The position numbers and the translations under genes are program-made. 42,662 nt of DNA, taken from NCBI RefSeq assembly GCF_001654985.1, contig NZ_LXEU01000065.1:1-42662 (forward strand), written 5' to 3'. How positions within the stretch are numbered: position 1 is the first letter of the stretch; each line of letters begins with the position of its first letter. This DNA comes from Kluyvera georgiana ATCC 51603 (GTDB taxonomy: Bacteria > Pseudomonadota > Gammaproteobacteria > Enterobacterales > Enterobacteriaceae). A model generated the notes under the pieces. That model did no database searches. It was not told the origin of the DNA and saw only the letters and a program-made list of their open reading frames with translations. This document shows, in pieces, positions 1-5,680 of the stretch.

Positions 1-104
1 CCTTAGTTAGGATATAAGTCAGCGAAAATGTATAAATAATCTTAGCCGTAGGCTAGGGACTGTTATTAAAAAAAGTTAATGACAATATTGTGCCAGTTCG
101 TCAG

Positions 105-133
105 TTGACATGTTCACTATTTGCTCTGAAAAT
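105..133 (+). promoter_or_regulatory. Possible sigma-70 promoter upstream of the three-copy structured repeat
   Basis: A perfect -35 TTGACA (105-110) is followed after 17 bp by GAAAAT (128-133, 4 of 6 matches to TATAAT). It would start a transcript running through the three structured repeats and into the plus-strand gene row. Found by eye only. Confidence 0.35.
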
Positions 134-175
134 AGACAGGCTTACTTGTTGCTACATGCAACCAGCTAATGCTCC

Positions 176-292
176 GGCAGTCTGAGAGGAGCGCCTTCGG
201 GTGACTAGCAGCTAACGTTTCACCGGTCTGAGAGAAACACCTTCGGGTGACCGGAAAATCCTCGCAGCCTGAGAGAGGATACCTTCGGGTGG
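176..292 (+). ncRNA. Three tandem structured repeats resembling the STAXI RNA motif
   Basis: Three copies share CTGAGAG (182-188, 228-234, 269-275), a short purine-rich stretch, then a small stem closed by a TTCG loop (196-199, 242-245, 284-287). Spacing is 46 and 41 bp. The inner stems are CGCC/GGTG, CACC/GGTG and ACC/GGT. The outer pairs differ in sequence but stay complementary (AGT/ACT in copy 1, CCGGT/ACCGG in copy 2, GCC/GGT in copy 3), which suggests that structure is under selection. From established knowledge, the STAXI motif consists of a small pseudoknot repeated two or more times, often with UNCG loops, near genes for single-strand-binding proteins, topoisomerase, antirestriction proteins and XerCD-type integrases. 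An antirestriction gene and an integrase both lie downstream here. The assignment rests on pattern and context; no covariance model was run. Confidence 0.6.
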
Positions 293-360
293 TAAATCCG
301 TTTAACCTCTGGAAACGGATATCGCTGAACAGTGATTGAGGTCATTTCAACTTATCAGAC

Positions 361-385
361 AGTCAGAATGTTGTTTTTTCTGACT
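361..385 (+). promoter_or_regulatory. Hairpin immediately upstream of leader A
   Basis: AGTCAGAA (361-368) pairs with TTCTGACT (378-385), 8 bp, around a T-rich 9-base loop. It ends at the base before the first stem of the leader for the gene at 445. It has no 3' U-tract, so it is not a classical terminator. The role is unknown. Confidence 0.4.
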
Positions 386-386
386 C

Positions 387-444
387 CCCGACGGGAAACA
401 CTTCCCGGTCGGGCAGGTGTTTCCTTTTTTTATGGAGAAACACC
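387..444 (+). promoter_or_regulatory. Leader A: competing-helix leader of the gene at 445
   Basis: Stem 1 is CCCGAC (387-392) with GTCGGG (408-413). Strand 1, GGAAACAC (394-401), lies inside stem 1 and is a perfect 8-base match to strand 2, GTGTTTCC (417-424), so stem 1 plus this helix would form an H-type pseudoknot. Strand 2 is followed by seven T (425-431), so the strand 1/strand 2 helix also looks like an intrinsic terminator. Strand 3, ending in AAACACC (438-444) next to the ATG and following the GGAG Shine-Dalgarno, pairs with GGTGTTT (416-422). Strands 1 and 3 are near copies competing for strand 2. Confidence 0.65.
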
Positions 445-813
445 ATGTCTGTCATCTCTTTTGCGGTTTTCCCTGAACATCTCCTTACTCAGCTTCAGCA
501 GTCTGCTGACGCAGCTGTCCGGAGATTGAAATCTTTCATTTATCTGCATCGCAACAGCAGCTGGTATGTCAACGGTTCGGGCAATTATGCCGTCCGTGCG
601 CACATCACTTCTGTCAAAGACCAGGGCGTTAACGTCTTTCTTACCGTTCGTACAGGTTGCCACCGCGCCGAGTATGTTTTTCACCGCCTGCCGGTTTCCT
701 TTCCTGAGGGAATAACAGGTCGTCGAAACGCATACCGCCATGCTTGCCGTCAGGCACAGCATCTGGCACACCTGCGCTACCGTTTTCTTTCCGGAGGGCA
801 TTCTCATGACTGA
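445..813 (+). CDS. Conserved-type ICE hypothetical protein, 122 aa
   Basis: I do not recognise a family. The product is a basic, soluble-looking 122-residue protein with no signal peptide or membrane segment. It starts MSVISFAVFPEHLL and ends with an Arg/His-rich stretch (about residues 91-120) containing many His, Arg and Gln, which could bind nucleic acid, though that is only inference. The ATG at 445 is chosen because it directly follows leader A with GGAG at 434-437. The gene is first in a same-strand row of small element genes, each with its own structured leader. Its last 8 bases overlap the start of the next reading frame (ATG at 806), suggesting translational coupling. The overlapping minus-strand open frame looks like a shadow. 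Confidence 0.65.
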   Translation: MSVISFAVFPEHLLTQLQQSADAAVRRLKSFIYLHRNSSWYVNGSGNYAVRAHITSVKDQGVNVFLTVRTGCHRAEYVFHRLPVSFPEGITGRRNAYRHACRQAQHLAHLRYRFLSGGHSHD

Positions 814-1179
814 AGCACTGCACGATGTCACTTTCCGTATTCTGTCGATGTCTGAGACGCGACGGGATGTATGTCCCGCTCAGTATGGCCCCGTAAGTGG
901 TGTTTTCATCCGGGCGAAATCCTCAGAGATAACGTCTCCTGTGGCGAACAGGTTTTTGTCGCACCGCTCGGTGATTGTGATCCGGCTGACCCCGAACTCT
1001 GTGTATGGTGTCAGTATTACGGATATTCTCCCCGGGTGGAGGCTGGCGACATACTGGATGGCGTGGCCGTTTCGGGCATAAATTCCGTAGATCCACTGTC
1101 GGTAGCTGCGTTGAAAAGCCTGCGCTTTAATCCTGAATATGTGTATCAGGAGCAATCTGATTCATATGCACTGAACTGA
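806..1179 (+). pseudogene. Small ICE hypothetical gene, apparently broken by a one-base frameshift
   Basis: An ATG at 806, after a GGAGG Shine-Dalgarno (about 792-796) and overlapping the stop of the preceding gene, opens a frame starting MTEALHDVTFRILSM and stopping at 1081. A second frame, open from 856 to 1179, carries a protein-like C-terminal half containing GEQVFVAPLGDCDP and CVWCQYYGY. The two are joined if one T is added to the T run at 903-906. The repaired product would be about 124 aa, close to the neighbouring 122 and 121 aa proteins. No convincing slippery heptamer for programmed -1 frameshifting was seen, so a single-base loss (or a sequencing error in a homopolymer) is the simplest reading. 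Function is unknown. Alternatively one of the two frames is expressed on its own. Confidence 0.5.
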
Positions 1180-1213
1180 TCGGTTGATGAACGCCGGTCA
1201 AAAAATGTTGTGG

Positions 1214-1275
1214 ACCCTGACGGGGATATCTCTCCGTCGGAGGGAATATCCCGTTATTTACCTGAGGATATACCC
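1214..1275 (+). promoter_or_regulatory. Leader B: competing-helix leader of the gene at 1276
   Basis: Stem 1 is GACGG (1219-1223) with CCGTC (1234-1238), extended by CCCT/AGGG across a GG bulge. Strand 1 GGGATAT (1223-1229) matches strand 2 ATATCCC (1246-1252) perfectly. Strand 2, taken as GGGAATATCC (1242-1251), also pairs with strand 3 GGATATACCC (1266-1275) at 9 of 10 positions. Strand 3 runs from the Shine-Dalgarno (GAGG, 1264-1267) right up to the ATG. There is no U-tract after strand 2, so this copy cannot act as an intrinsic terminator and favours translational control. Confidence 0.65.
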
Positions 1276-1641
1276 ATGCACACAGACGTTTATACGCTTA
1301 AAACTCCACTGGACACGCTCAGCTGGCTTTGCCTGCTTGAGAGTGAACTTCTGAGCATAAGGGCATTCCAGCGTCTCGATCTTCATACGGACCGGGATGA
1401 ACCGAATGAACTGACGTTTCTGGAAGATTCCATCATTGGCACCGGCACAGCTTATGGCTGGTTTGTCTTTTTACTCGGGGAAGGCGATATTCCGCCTTTG
1501 CCTGATACGTCTAAAAATTTGCTCTTCACGCTGGACGAGCTGGGAAAAGAAATTAACCGGCCCTTCTGGGAGAAGGCCGTGGATGAAGGTATCCAGGATG
1601 CCCGGTGTGATCGGGCTATAGCGGCTCTCGAACGGATGTAA
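1276..1641 (+). CDS. ICE hypothetical protein, 121 aa, acidic
   Basis: No family is recognised. The 121-residue product is rich in Asp/Glu, especially around residues 35-50 and 80-110, and has no signal peptide; a short hydrophobic patch near residue 60 (GWFVFLL) is too short to be a membrane anchor. The ATG at 1276 is preferred over an upstream in-frame ATG-like start at 1210, because that would run through the structured leader B, whereas 1276 has GAGG 8 bases upstream and is the point where the leader ends. An acidic, small protein from a mobile element could be a DNA mimic, but nothing in the sequence proves this. It is third in the row of leader-controlled genes. Confidence 0.65.
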   Translation: MHTDVYTLKTPLDTLSWLCLLESELLSIRAFQRLDLHTDRDEPNELTFLEDSIIGTGTAYGWFVFLLGEGDIPPLPDTSKNLLFTLDELGKEINRPFWEKAVDEGIQDARCDRAIAALERM

Positions 1642-1658
1642 CCAGCAGAAAGAACACA

Positions 1659-1725
1659 CCCTGACGGGGATTTACTCCCGTCCGGGGGATAAATCCCCCC
1701 TTTTTTATTCGCGGAGGATTTATCG
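1659..1725 (+). promoter_or_regulatory. Leader C: competing-helix leader of the gene at 1726
   Basis: Stem 1 is GACGGG (1663-1668) with CCCGTC (1677-1682). Strand 1 GGGGATTTA (1666-1674) matches strand 2 TAAATCCCC (1690-1698), 9 bp; part of strand 1 lies in stem 1, so the two helices partly compete. Strand 2 is followed by CC and six T (1701-1706). ATAAATCC (1689-1696) also pairs perfectly with strand 3 GGATTTAT (1716-1723), which overlaps the GGAGG Shine-Dalgarno (1713-1717). Confidence 0.65.
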
Positions 1726-2373
1726 ATGAAAAACCTGTTTTCTTCGCCGGCTTCCATGTCGGTTGTCTACACCATCGAGCACGTCAGCACGGTTCCGTTG
1801 CGACACTGGCATGCTTTCGTTCTGGCCGTCACAGAAACTTTCTGGCAACTGCCGGTGCGTCTGCGTCCGGGGAATACGTATCTGCCGTCGCTTAATCGCG
1901 CGGCTGACCTCTTTCCGGTTGCTGATGTCATGGCGTTTTGTGGCGACACAGGCGGCAGTGTCTGGCCGGTCAACATGACGATTGAGCGTGAGCGCAACCG
2001 CAATACGCTGAGTATCCAGGAGCTGGATTTTCAGCATCAGCCCTGCGATTTCTTTGCACGCATTGTGATGGTCCTGCTGCATAACCTGTGTCCGGGCAGC
2101 TTTCGGATACATTCTTCTGACGAAGGCCGCAGCTGGGCGTTACCGTTACGCTGGATTGAGCGACATCTCGGCCTGCCTGAGCAGCCGACGCTGACCGCGC
2201 CTCAGCCGGTACTGAAAACGCCGGTGCGTGGTGACGCGTTTGATTCCCTGCTGCTGCAGCTGCTCTGCGGTGGTGAGCGTGTGCTGAGCAACGACGACTG
2301 GAATGCGTTTACGGAGGCTGAATTTCAGCTGTATGAACTGAAGCGGGTCGCGGAAAAAACTGACGCGCTGTAA
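1726..2373 (+). CDS. ICE hypothetical protein, 215 aa
   Basis: No family is recognised. The 215-residue product shows no signal peptide. Its N-terminal two thirds look like a compact globular domain: VVYTIEHVSTVPLRHW near residue 13, and a central hydrophobic helix FFARIVMVLLHNL near 108-120. A proline-rich linker (about residues 155-170) joins it to a short C-terminal helical segment that ends in a charged stretch. The start is supported by GGAGG at 1713-1717 and by leader C, which ends at this ATG. The gene is followed 16 bases after its stop by the first stem of leader D, so a ribosome pausing at the stop could influence the next leader. Confidence 0.65.
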   Translation: MKNLFSSPASMSVVYTIEHVSTVPLRHWHAFVLAVTETFWQLPVRLRPGNTYLPSLNRAADLFPVADVMAFCGDTGGSVWPVNMTIERERNRNTLSIQELDFQHQPCDFFARIVMVLLHNLCPGSFRIHSSDEGRSWALPLRWIERHLGLPEQPTLTAPQPVLKTPVRGDAFDSLLLQLLCGGERVLSNDDWNAFTEAEFQLYELKRVAEKTDAL

Positions 2374-2387
2374 ACAGTACTGACTTT

Positions 2388-2448
2388 AACCCCGTCGGGA
2401 GAGATCACTCCGGACGGGGCGGCTCTCCCGTTTTTAAAGGAGAGCCCC
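2388..2448 (+). promoter_or_regulatory. Leader D: competing-helix leader of the gene at 2449
   Basis: Stem 1 is CCCCGTC (2390-2396) with GACGGGG (2413-2419), 7 bp. Strand 1 GGGAGAG (2397-2403) matches strand 2 CTCTCCC (2423-2429), giving an H-type pseudoknot with no clash; strand 2 is followed by GTTTTT. Strand 2 as GGCTCTCC (2421-2428) pairs perfectly with strand 3 GGAGAGCC (2439-2446), which contains the Shine-Dalgarno. The orientation of the stem 1 sequence is flipped relative to leaders B and C, so pairing rather than sequence is kept. Confidence 0.65.
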
Positions 2449-3051
2449 ATGCTTTTTTTCGACAACAAAGACCTGACGAACGTCCTGCTGGCCGCCCGCA
2501 TGCAGGGAGGTCAGCTTCACCTGGCAAAGGATGAGGGTGTTTATCTTATGCCGGCCACCGGTGCCTGGCAGGGCAACGATCCGGTGCCGCGTATTGCGTA
2601 TGCCACAGGGTGTCACCCTCAGAAAAATGAGGACTGGTACGACACGGCACGCCTGCTTGCCGGCGGCGATGATTTCATTGAATCACTGTCGATAAGCGAC
2701 GCGGTAGCCACCTCTGTACTGTCCGGCAGGACGGACCTGAGGATCCTGATTACCGACACACAGATACAGGTGCTCACCGCAGCGGCTGACCGGGTGAAAG
2801 TCGCGCAGTACCGCCAGAAAGCCGATCAGCTTCTGGCGAGTGCAGTCTGTCACTTCAATGCCTGTGTCGGGCCTGATGAACTCTGCCGCTGGCGTGAAAA
2901 CGCCGTGCGTCTGCTAAAGCAGGCGGCCTTCATCAGTTGTAAGCGGGCGAAGCCTGAAGATCATCAAACCTTTCTGAACGCCTGTGGCAGGCTGCAGGCC
3001 AGGTTATCGCAGGTGACCCCGCAGGGGGCGCTGCGAATAACCGGACGTTAA
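2449..3051 (+). CDS. ICE hypothetical protein, 200 aa
   Basis: No family is recognised. The 200-residue protein starts MLFFDNKDLTNVLLAARMQGG and has an N-terminal part of mixed strands and a helical C-terminal half (from about residue 100) rich in Ala, Leu, Arg and Gln, with several Cys. There is no signal peptide and no membrane segment. The ATG at 2449 follows GGAG at 2439-2442 and ends leader D. Only four bases separate its stop codon from leader E, the tightest junction in the row. The plus-strand position between two structured leaders supports it as a real gene, despite a minus-strand open frame within it. Confidence 0.65.
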   Translation: MLFFDNKDLTNVLLAARMQGGQLHLAKDEGVYLMPATGAWQGNDPVPRIAYATGCHPQKNEDWYDTARLLAGGDDFIESLSISDAVATSVLSGRTDLRILITDTQIQVLTAAADRVKVAQYRQKADQLLASAVCHFNACVGPDELCRWRENAVRLLKQAAFISCKRAKPEDHQTFLNACGRLQARLSQVTPQGALRITGR

Positions 3052-3055
3052 CTCA

Positions 3056-3118
3056 CCCCGGCAGGGACTTTTCCTGCCGGAAAGGTTCCTGCCTCTTTCT
3101 GAACCGAAGGAGGCCCGT
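3056..3118 (+). promoter_or_regulatory. Leader E: competing-helix leader of the gene at 3119
   Basis: Stem 1 is CCGGCAGG (3058-3065) with CCTGCCGG (3073-3080), 8 bp. GGCAGG inside it (3060-3065) can instead pair with a second CCTGCC (3088-3093), so stem 1 and the downstream segment compete directly. CCTCTTTC (3092-3099) pairs over 8 bp (one G-U) with GAAGGAGG (3106-3113), burying the Shine-Dalgarno. This copy is the least like a pseudoknot and has no U-tract. Confidence 0.55.
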
Positions 3119-3466
3119 ATGGGACTGGATATTTTTCTCTACAGCCAGCACAGGCAGATCGTCGCAGTACCGGCACCGTATCATCCGGTGTATGAACTGA
3201 GCCGCGATTTTTCACTGATTACCTGGGTGGATAAGCATGTCGGTGAGGTGGAAAACGCGACCTGTCTGGAACTGTCACGCGAGCATATTCAGCAACTGAA
3301 AGAGAGGCTGGACTGTGCGATTGCGACATTTACAGAGGGGAATGAGGATAATCAGCTTCTTCAGCGCCGGCTGCAGTACGTTTTCACCCTGCGTGACAGG
3401 CTGGAAAGCCTGCTCAGTGATTTTGACTTTGAACATGAATACCTGTGGTTTTATGCCGCATGGTAA
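3119..3466 (+). CDS. Small MGLDI-type hypothetical protein, 115 aa
   Basis: The product opens MGLDIFLYSQ, which resembles the start (MGLDxxLY) of a group of small phage and plasmid proteins of unknown function. That is a family impression, not a domain assignment. The rest is helical and acidic, with a possible coiled-coil section from about residue 60 to 100 (ELSREHIQQLKERL and LQRRLQYVFTLRDRLESLL) and an aromatic C-terminus ending LWFYAAW. No signal peptide. The start at 3119 is fixed by a strong AAGGAGG at 3107-3113. The gene lies directly before the antirestriction gene and may be co-transcribed with it. Confidence 0.65.
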   Translation: MGLDIFLYSQHRQIVAVPAPYHPVYELSRDFSLITWVDKHVGEVENATCLELSREHIQQLKERLDCAIATFTEGNEDNQLLQRRLQYVFTLRDRLESLLSDFDFEHEYLWFYAAW

Positions 3467-3481
3467 CTGACTTCTGAATTT

Positions 3482-3547
3482 CCCGTCGACGGGCGTATCT
3501 CTGCGCCCGCCGGCGCAGGGGTATGCCTCTGATTAAAGGTATATCTC
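3482..3547 (+). promoter_or_regulatory. Leader F: competing-helix leader of the antirestriction gene
   Basis: Stem 1 is CGGGCG (3490-3495) with CGCCCG (3504-3509). Strand 1 CGTATCTC (3494-3501) pairs with strand 2 GGGGTATG (3518-3525) over 8 positions using three G-U pairs. Strand 2 extended to GGGGTATGCC (3518-3527) pairs with strand 3 GGTATATCTC (3538-3547) over 10 positions, again with three G-U pairs, covering the region from the Shine-Dalgarno to the ATG. Pairing kept through G-U argues that the active form is RNA. There is no U-tract. Confidence 0.6.
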
Positions 3548-4534
3548 ATGAAAAAAACGACTTCACACAAGGCGGCCCGCCGTCCGGCAAAACATACTGA
3601 CCTTTATCGTCAGATCACCGACCGCATTGTTGTCGCTCTGGAAAACGGCGTCGCGCCCTGGCGTAAGCCGTGGCGCGCGGCTGCCGGCATCGGTCTGGCC
3701 GGTCTGCCCCTAAATGCCACAACCGGACGTCACTACAGCGGCGTGAATGTCCTGCTTCTCTGGATGTCAGCGGAAGAGCAGGGTTTTCGCAATAACCGCT
3801 GGATGACTTACCGGCAGGCGCAGCAGGCTGGCGGGCAGGTGCGTAAGGGTGAGAAAGCCACCCTGGCGGTGGTTTATAAGGACTGGACGAAGCAGGCGGA
3901 GGATCGCGAAGGCAACCGCCTTTATGACAGTGACGGTAAACCGCTGATGGAAACCGTGCCGATGCTTAAACCCCTGCAGCTGTTCAACGCTGAGCAGTGT
4001 GAGGGGTTGCCGGCAGAGGTTGCGGCTTCACCTGAGCAACCGCCGACGGTGGATGAGGACGGCATACTCAGCCCGGACGTGATGAACAGGGTGATCCGGA
4101 TGTTTAACGCCACAGGGGTTAAACACCGGATGCTGCCTCAGAACCGGGCTTATTACCGTCCGCTGACGGATGAAATTGTGATGCCGGTGGCTGAGCAGTT
4201 TTTTACGGAGGCGGACTGCTGGTCCACGCTGCTGCATGAACTGGTACACAGTACCGGTCATGCGAAGCGACTTAACCGGGAGGGGATAACCTCCTCATCC
4301 CGCAAGTTCGGGGACCCGGTGTATGCCTTTGAGGAGCTCATCGCCGAAATGGGCAGTGCGTTTTTGTGTGCCCAACTCGGGGTATTCGGTGAGGTTCAGC
4401 ACGACAGCTATGTGGACCACTGGCTGAAGGTGCTGAAATCTGACAAAAAGGCCCTGTTCCGCGCCTGCCGGCATGCCCGGGAAGCGTCGGAATATCTACT
4501 GGCACTGCCTGAAAGTCAGGCTGTGGCGGCGTAA
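3548..4534 (+). CDS. ArdC-like antirestriction protein (ssDNA-binding domain plus zinc-metalloprotease-like domain)
   Basis: The 328-residue protein has the two-part build of ArdC-type proteins. The N-terminal domain (about residues 15-135) contains DLYRQITDRIVVALENG, APWRKPW, and WMTYRQAQQAGGQVRKGEKA, typical of the single-strand-DNA-binding DUF1738/ArdC_N domain. The C-terminal domain carries an HExxH zinc motif, H230-E231-L-V-H234, followed by H238 and a downstream EELIAEMGSAFL segment likely to supply a further ligand or structural acid. In known systems such proteins shield incoming single-stranded DNA from host restriction during conjugation. Acidic linker residues about 140-175 separate the domains. 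Leader F precedes the ATG. Family assignment is firm; activity here is inferred. Confidence 0.88.
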   Translation: MKKTTSHKAARRPAKHTDLYRQITDRIVVALENGVAPWRKPWRAAAGIGLAGLPLNATTGRHYSGVNVLLLWMSAEEQGFRNNRWMTYRQAQQAGGQVRKGEKATLAVVYKDWTKQAEDREGNRLYDSDGKPLMETVPMLKPLQLFNAEQCEGLPAEVAASPEQPPTVDEDGILSPDVMNRVIRMFNATGVKHRMLPQNRAYYRPLTDEIVMPVAEQFFTEADCWSTLLHELVHSTGHAKRLNREGITSSSRKFGDPVYAFEELIAEMGSAFLCAQLGVFGEVQHDSYVDHWLKVLKSDKKALFRACRHAREASEYLLALPESQAVAA

Positions 4535-4570
4535 TTAACTTATCCGGTGGCGGTTATTCCGTAACTGTCG

Positions 4571-4639
4571 CCCTCCCGTGAGGACACCGCTCCTCACGGG
4601 GCTGTGTCCTCTTTTTTTTATGAAAGAGGAGTATTCACT
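4571..4639 (+). promoter_or_regulatory. Leader G: competing-helix leader of the DUF1281-like gene
   Basis: Stem 1 is CCCGTGAGGA (4575-4584) with TCCTCACGGG (4591-4600), 10 bp around a 6-base loop. Strand 1 GAGGACAC (4580-4587) matches strand 2 GTGTCCTC (4604-4611) perfectly, and eight T follow (4612-4619), so this helix resembles a terminator. Strand 2 as TCCTCTTT (4607-4614) pairs perfectly with strand 3 AAAGAGGA (4623-4630), burying the Shine-Dalgarno. Strand 1 overlaps stem 1, so those helices compete. Confidence 0.65.
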
Positions 4640-5572
4640 ATGTCCGAATGGTGTCATAACCGCCTGGAAATCACCGGTAAATCCGTCTGCATTGATGTCA
4701 TGCTGCAGTGGATAAACGGAACTGACGTACCGCGTCACCGCCACGCAGTGCAGCAGAGCATACAGCTTTTTCTGGCTGGCGCGGCGGGGATACTCAAGCC
4801 GGTGCGCACAACGTCGTATCCGCCCTGTCAGGGGCTGGTCCGTGCAGGCACAGGGCTTTCCACTGCGGCCAATCAGGCGTTTGAAAGCTGGCTGGCGCTC
4901 CTGCTGAAGGATGCCATCCTCGATGCGGAAACCATCCGGGCCATTGACCGGCTGTATCACCAGTCAGGTCTGGGCGCGCTGAAATGGGAGAATATTCCCG
5001 ACCCGGCACGTGAGGTTATGGCGGAGCTGATTGCCAGGCAATACACCGACTGGTTTGGTCTGGTCAGCGCCGGCGATGAGTCTGATGCCGCAACTGCCTG
5101 GGAGCGGCTCAGCCAGTATCCTGAACGCTCCCAGCCCTGCGATATGCTGGCCGTCATACCTACGCGGCTGGCAGCAGAGCTGAACGGTTCCGGAGGGCTG
5201 ATGTCAGGCGTATCGACCACAACCAGCCTCTACTGCCGGCAGTACGGCATGGAGTGGCCTGCCGGGCACAATGTCAACTGGCAGCGGCATTCGCCAAACA
5301 GTCTTACGCTGCAGATGGATACGCCCTGGCTTCCGCCGTCAGGTGAGGTTGTCGGGGAAATTTCTGCGGTATTTGACTGCGAGGTGCGTCACAGCTACAG
5401 CGAGCCCGTGAGCGGGCTCAGCGGTTACGACTGCTATGACGGCGGCGAACATGTCGACGGACACAAAGGTGCGGCCGGCGCGTCTCAGCCCGGTCAGGTG
5501 CTTTATCTCGTCAGCGATGAGCCGGCGTTATCGACTCAGGAAGCAGCATCTTATCGTGAGGTCCGGGGGTAA
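4640..5572 (+). CDS. DUF1281-like (YubB ferredoxin-like) protein, 310 aa
   Basis: The N-terminus MSEWCHNRLEITG is characteristic of plasmid- and island-borne DUF1281/YubB-type proteins, whose function is unknown. A second recognisable part lies near residues 200-260 (CRQYGMEWPAGHNVNWQRH, then LTLQMDTPWLPPSGEVV), and the C-terminus holds YDCYDGGEH. No signal peptide or membrane helix. An upstream in-frame GTG at 4604 is rejected as the start because it lies inside strand 2 of leader G; the ATG at 4640 has GAGGAG at 4626-4631 with 8-base spacing and gives the family N-terminus. The gene is followed by a clear intrinsic terminator (5595-5619). Confidence 0.82.
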   Translation: MSEWCHNRLEITGKSVCIDVMLQWINGTDVPRHRHAVQQSIQLFLAGAAGILKPVRTTSYPPCQGLVRAGTGLSTAANQAFESWLALLLKDAILDAETIRAIDRLYHQSGLGALKWENIPDPAREVMAELIARQYTDWFGLVSAGDESDAATAWERLSQYPERSQPCDMLAVIPTRLAAELNGSGGLMSGVSTTTSLYCRQYGMEWPAGHNVNWQRHSPNSLTLQMDTPWLPPSGEVVGEISAVFDCEVRHSYSEPVSGLSGYDCYDGGEHVDGHKGAAGASQPGQVLYLVSDEPALSTQEAASYREVRG

Positions 5573-5594
5573 AAGCCTGTTCCTCCGTTAACCC

Positions 5595-5619
5595 AGCCAC
5601 GGCAATGCCGTGGCTTTTT
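5595..5619 (+). terminator. Intrinsic terminator after the DUF1281-like gene
   Basis: AGCCACGGC (5595-5603) pairs with GCCGTGGCT (5607-5615), 9 bp with a 3-base loop, followed by TTTT. It lies between the stop at 5572 and leader H, so the leader row may be divided into more than one transcript here. Confidence 0.75.
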
Positions 5620-5620
5620 A

Positions 5621-5680
5621 CCCTCAGGGGACACGTCCCCTGGTCAGGGTGCGTGTTCCCTTTTTTTATGGAGAAGACGC
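5621..5680 (+). promoter_or_regulatory. Leader H: competing-helix leader of the methylase-like gene
   Basis: Stem 1 is CAGGGGA (5625-5631) with TCCCCTG (5636-5642). Strand 1 GGGACACG (5628-5635) pairs with strand 2 CGTGTTCCC (5652-5660) with one bulged base; seven T follow. Strand 2 (GCGT at 5651-5654, TTC at 5656-5658 and CC at 5659-5660) can pair with strand 3 (ACGC at 5677-5680, GAA at 5673-5675 and GG at 5670-5671) next to the ATG, in the same arrangement as leader A but with an interruption. Confidence 0.55.

Noticed and set aside
176..292. CTGAGAG segments as TPP (THI-box) riboswitches
   Set aside because: The CUGAGA motif is shared, but the downstream thiamine-riboswitch core is absent, the unit recurs three times in about 45-base steps with TTCG loops, and no thiamine gene follows.
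890..925. Programmed -1 frameshifting in the 806-1179 gene
   Set aside because: No X-XXY-YYZ heptamer in the correct frame and no obvious stimulatory stem; a one-base loss in the T run at 903-906 explains the two frames more simply.
387..5680. Repeated intergenic palindromes as integron attC sites or a CRISPR array
   Set aside because: There is no conserved core site, no integron integrase, no identical repeats with spacers, and pairing is kept through G-U in one copy. Each unit is tied to a Shine-Dalgarno and start codon.
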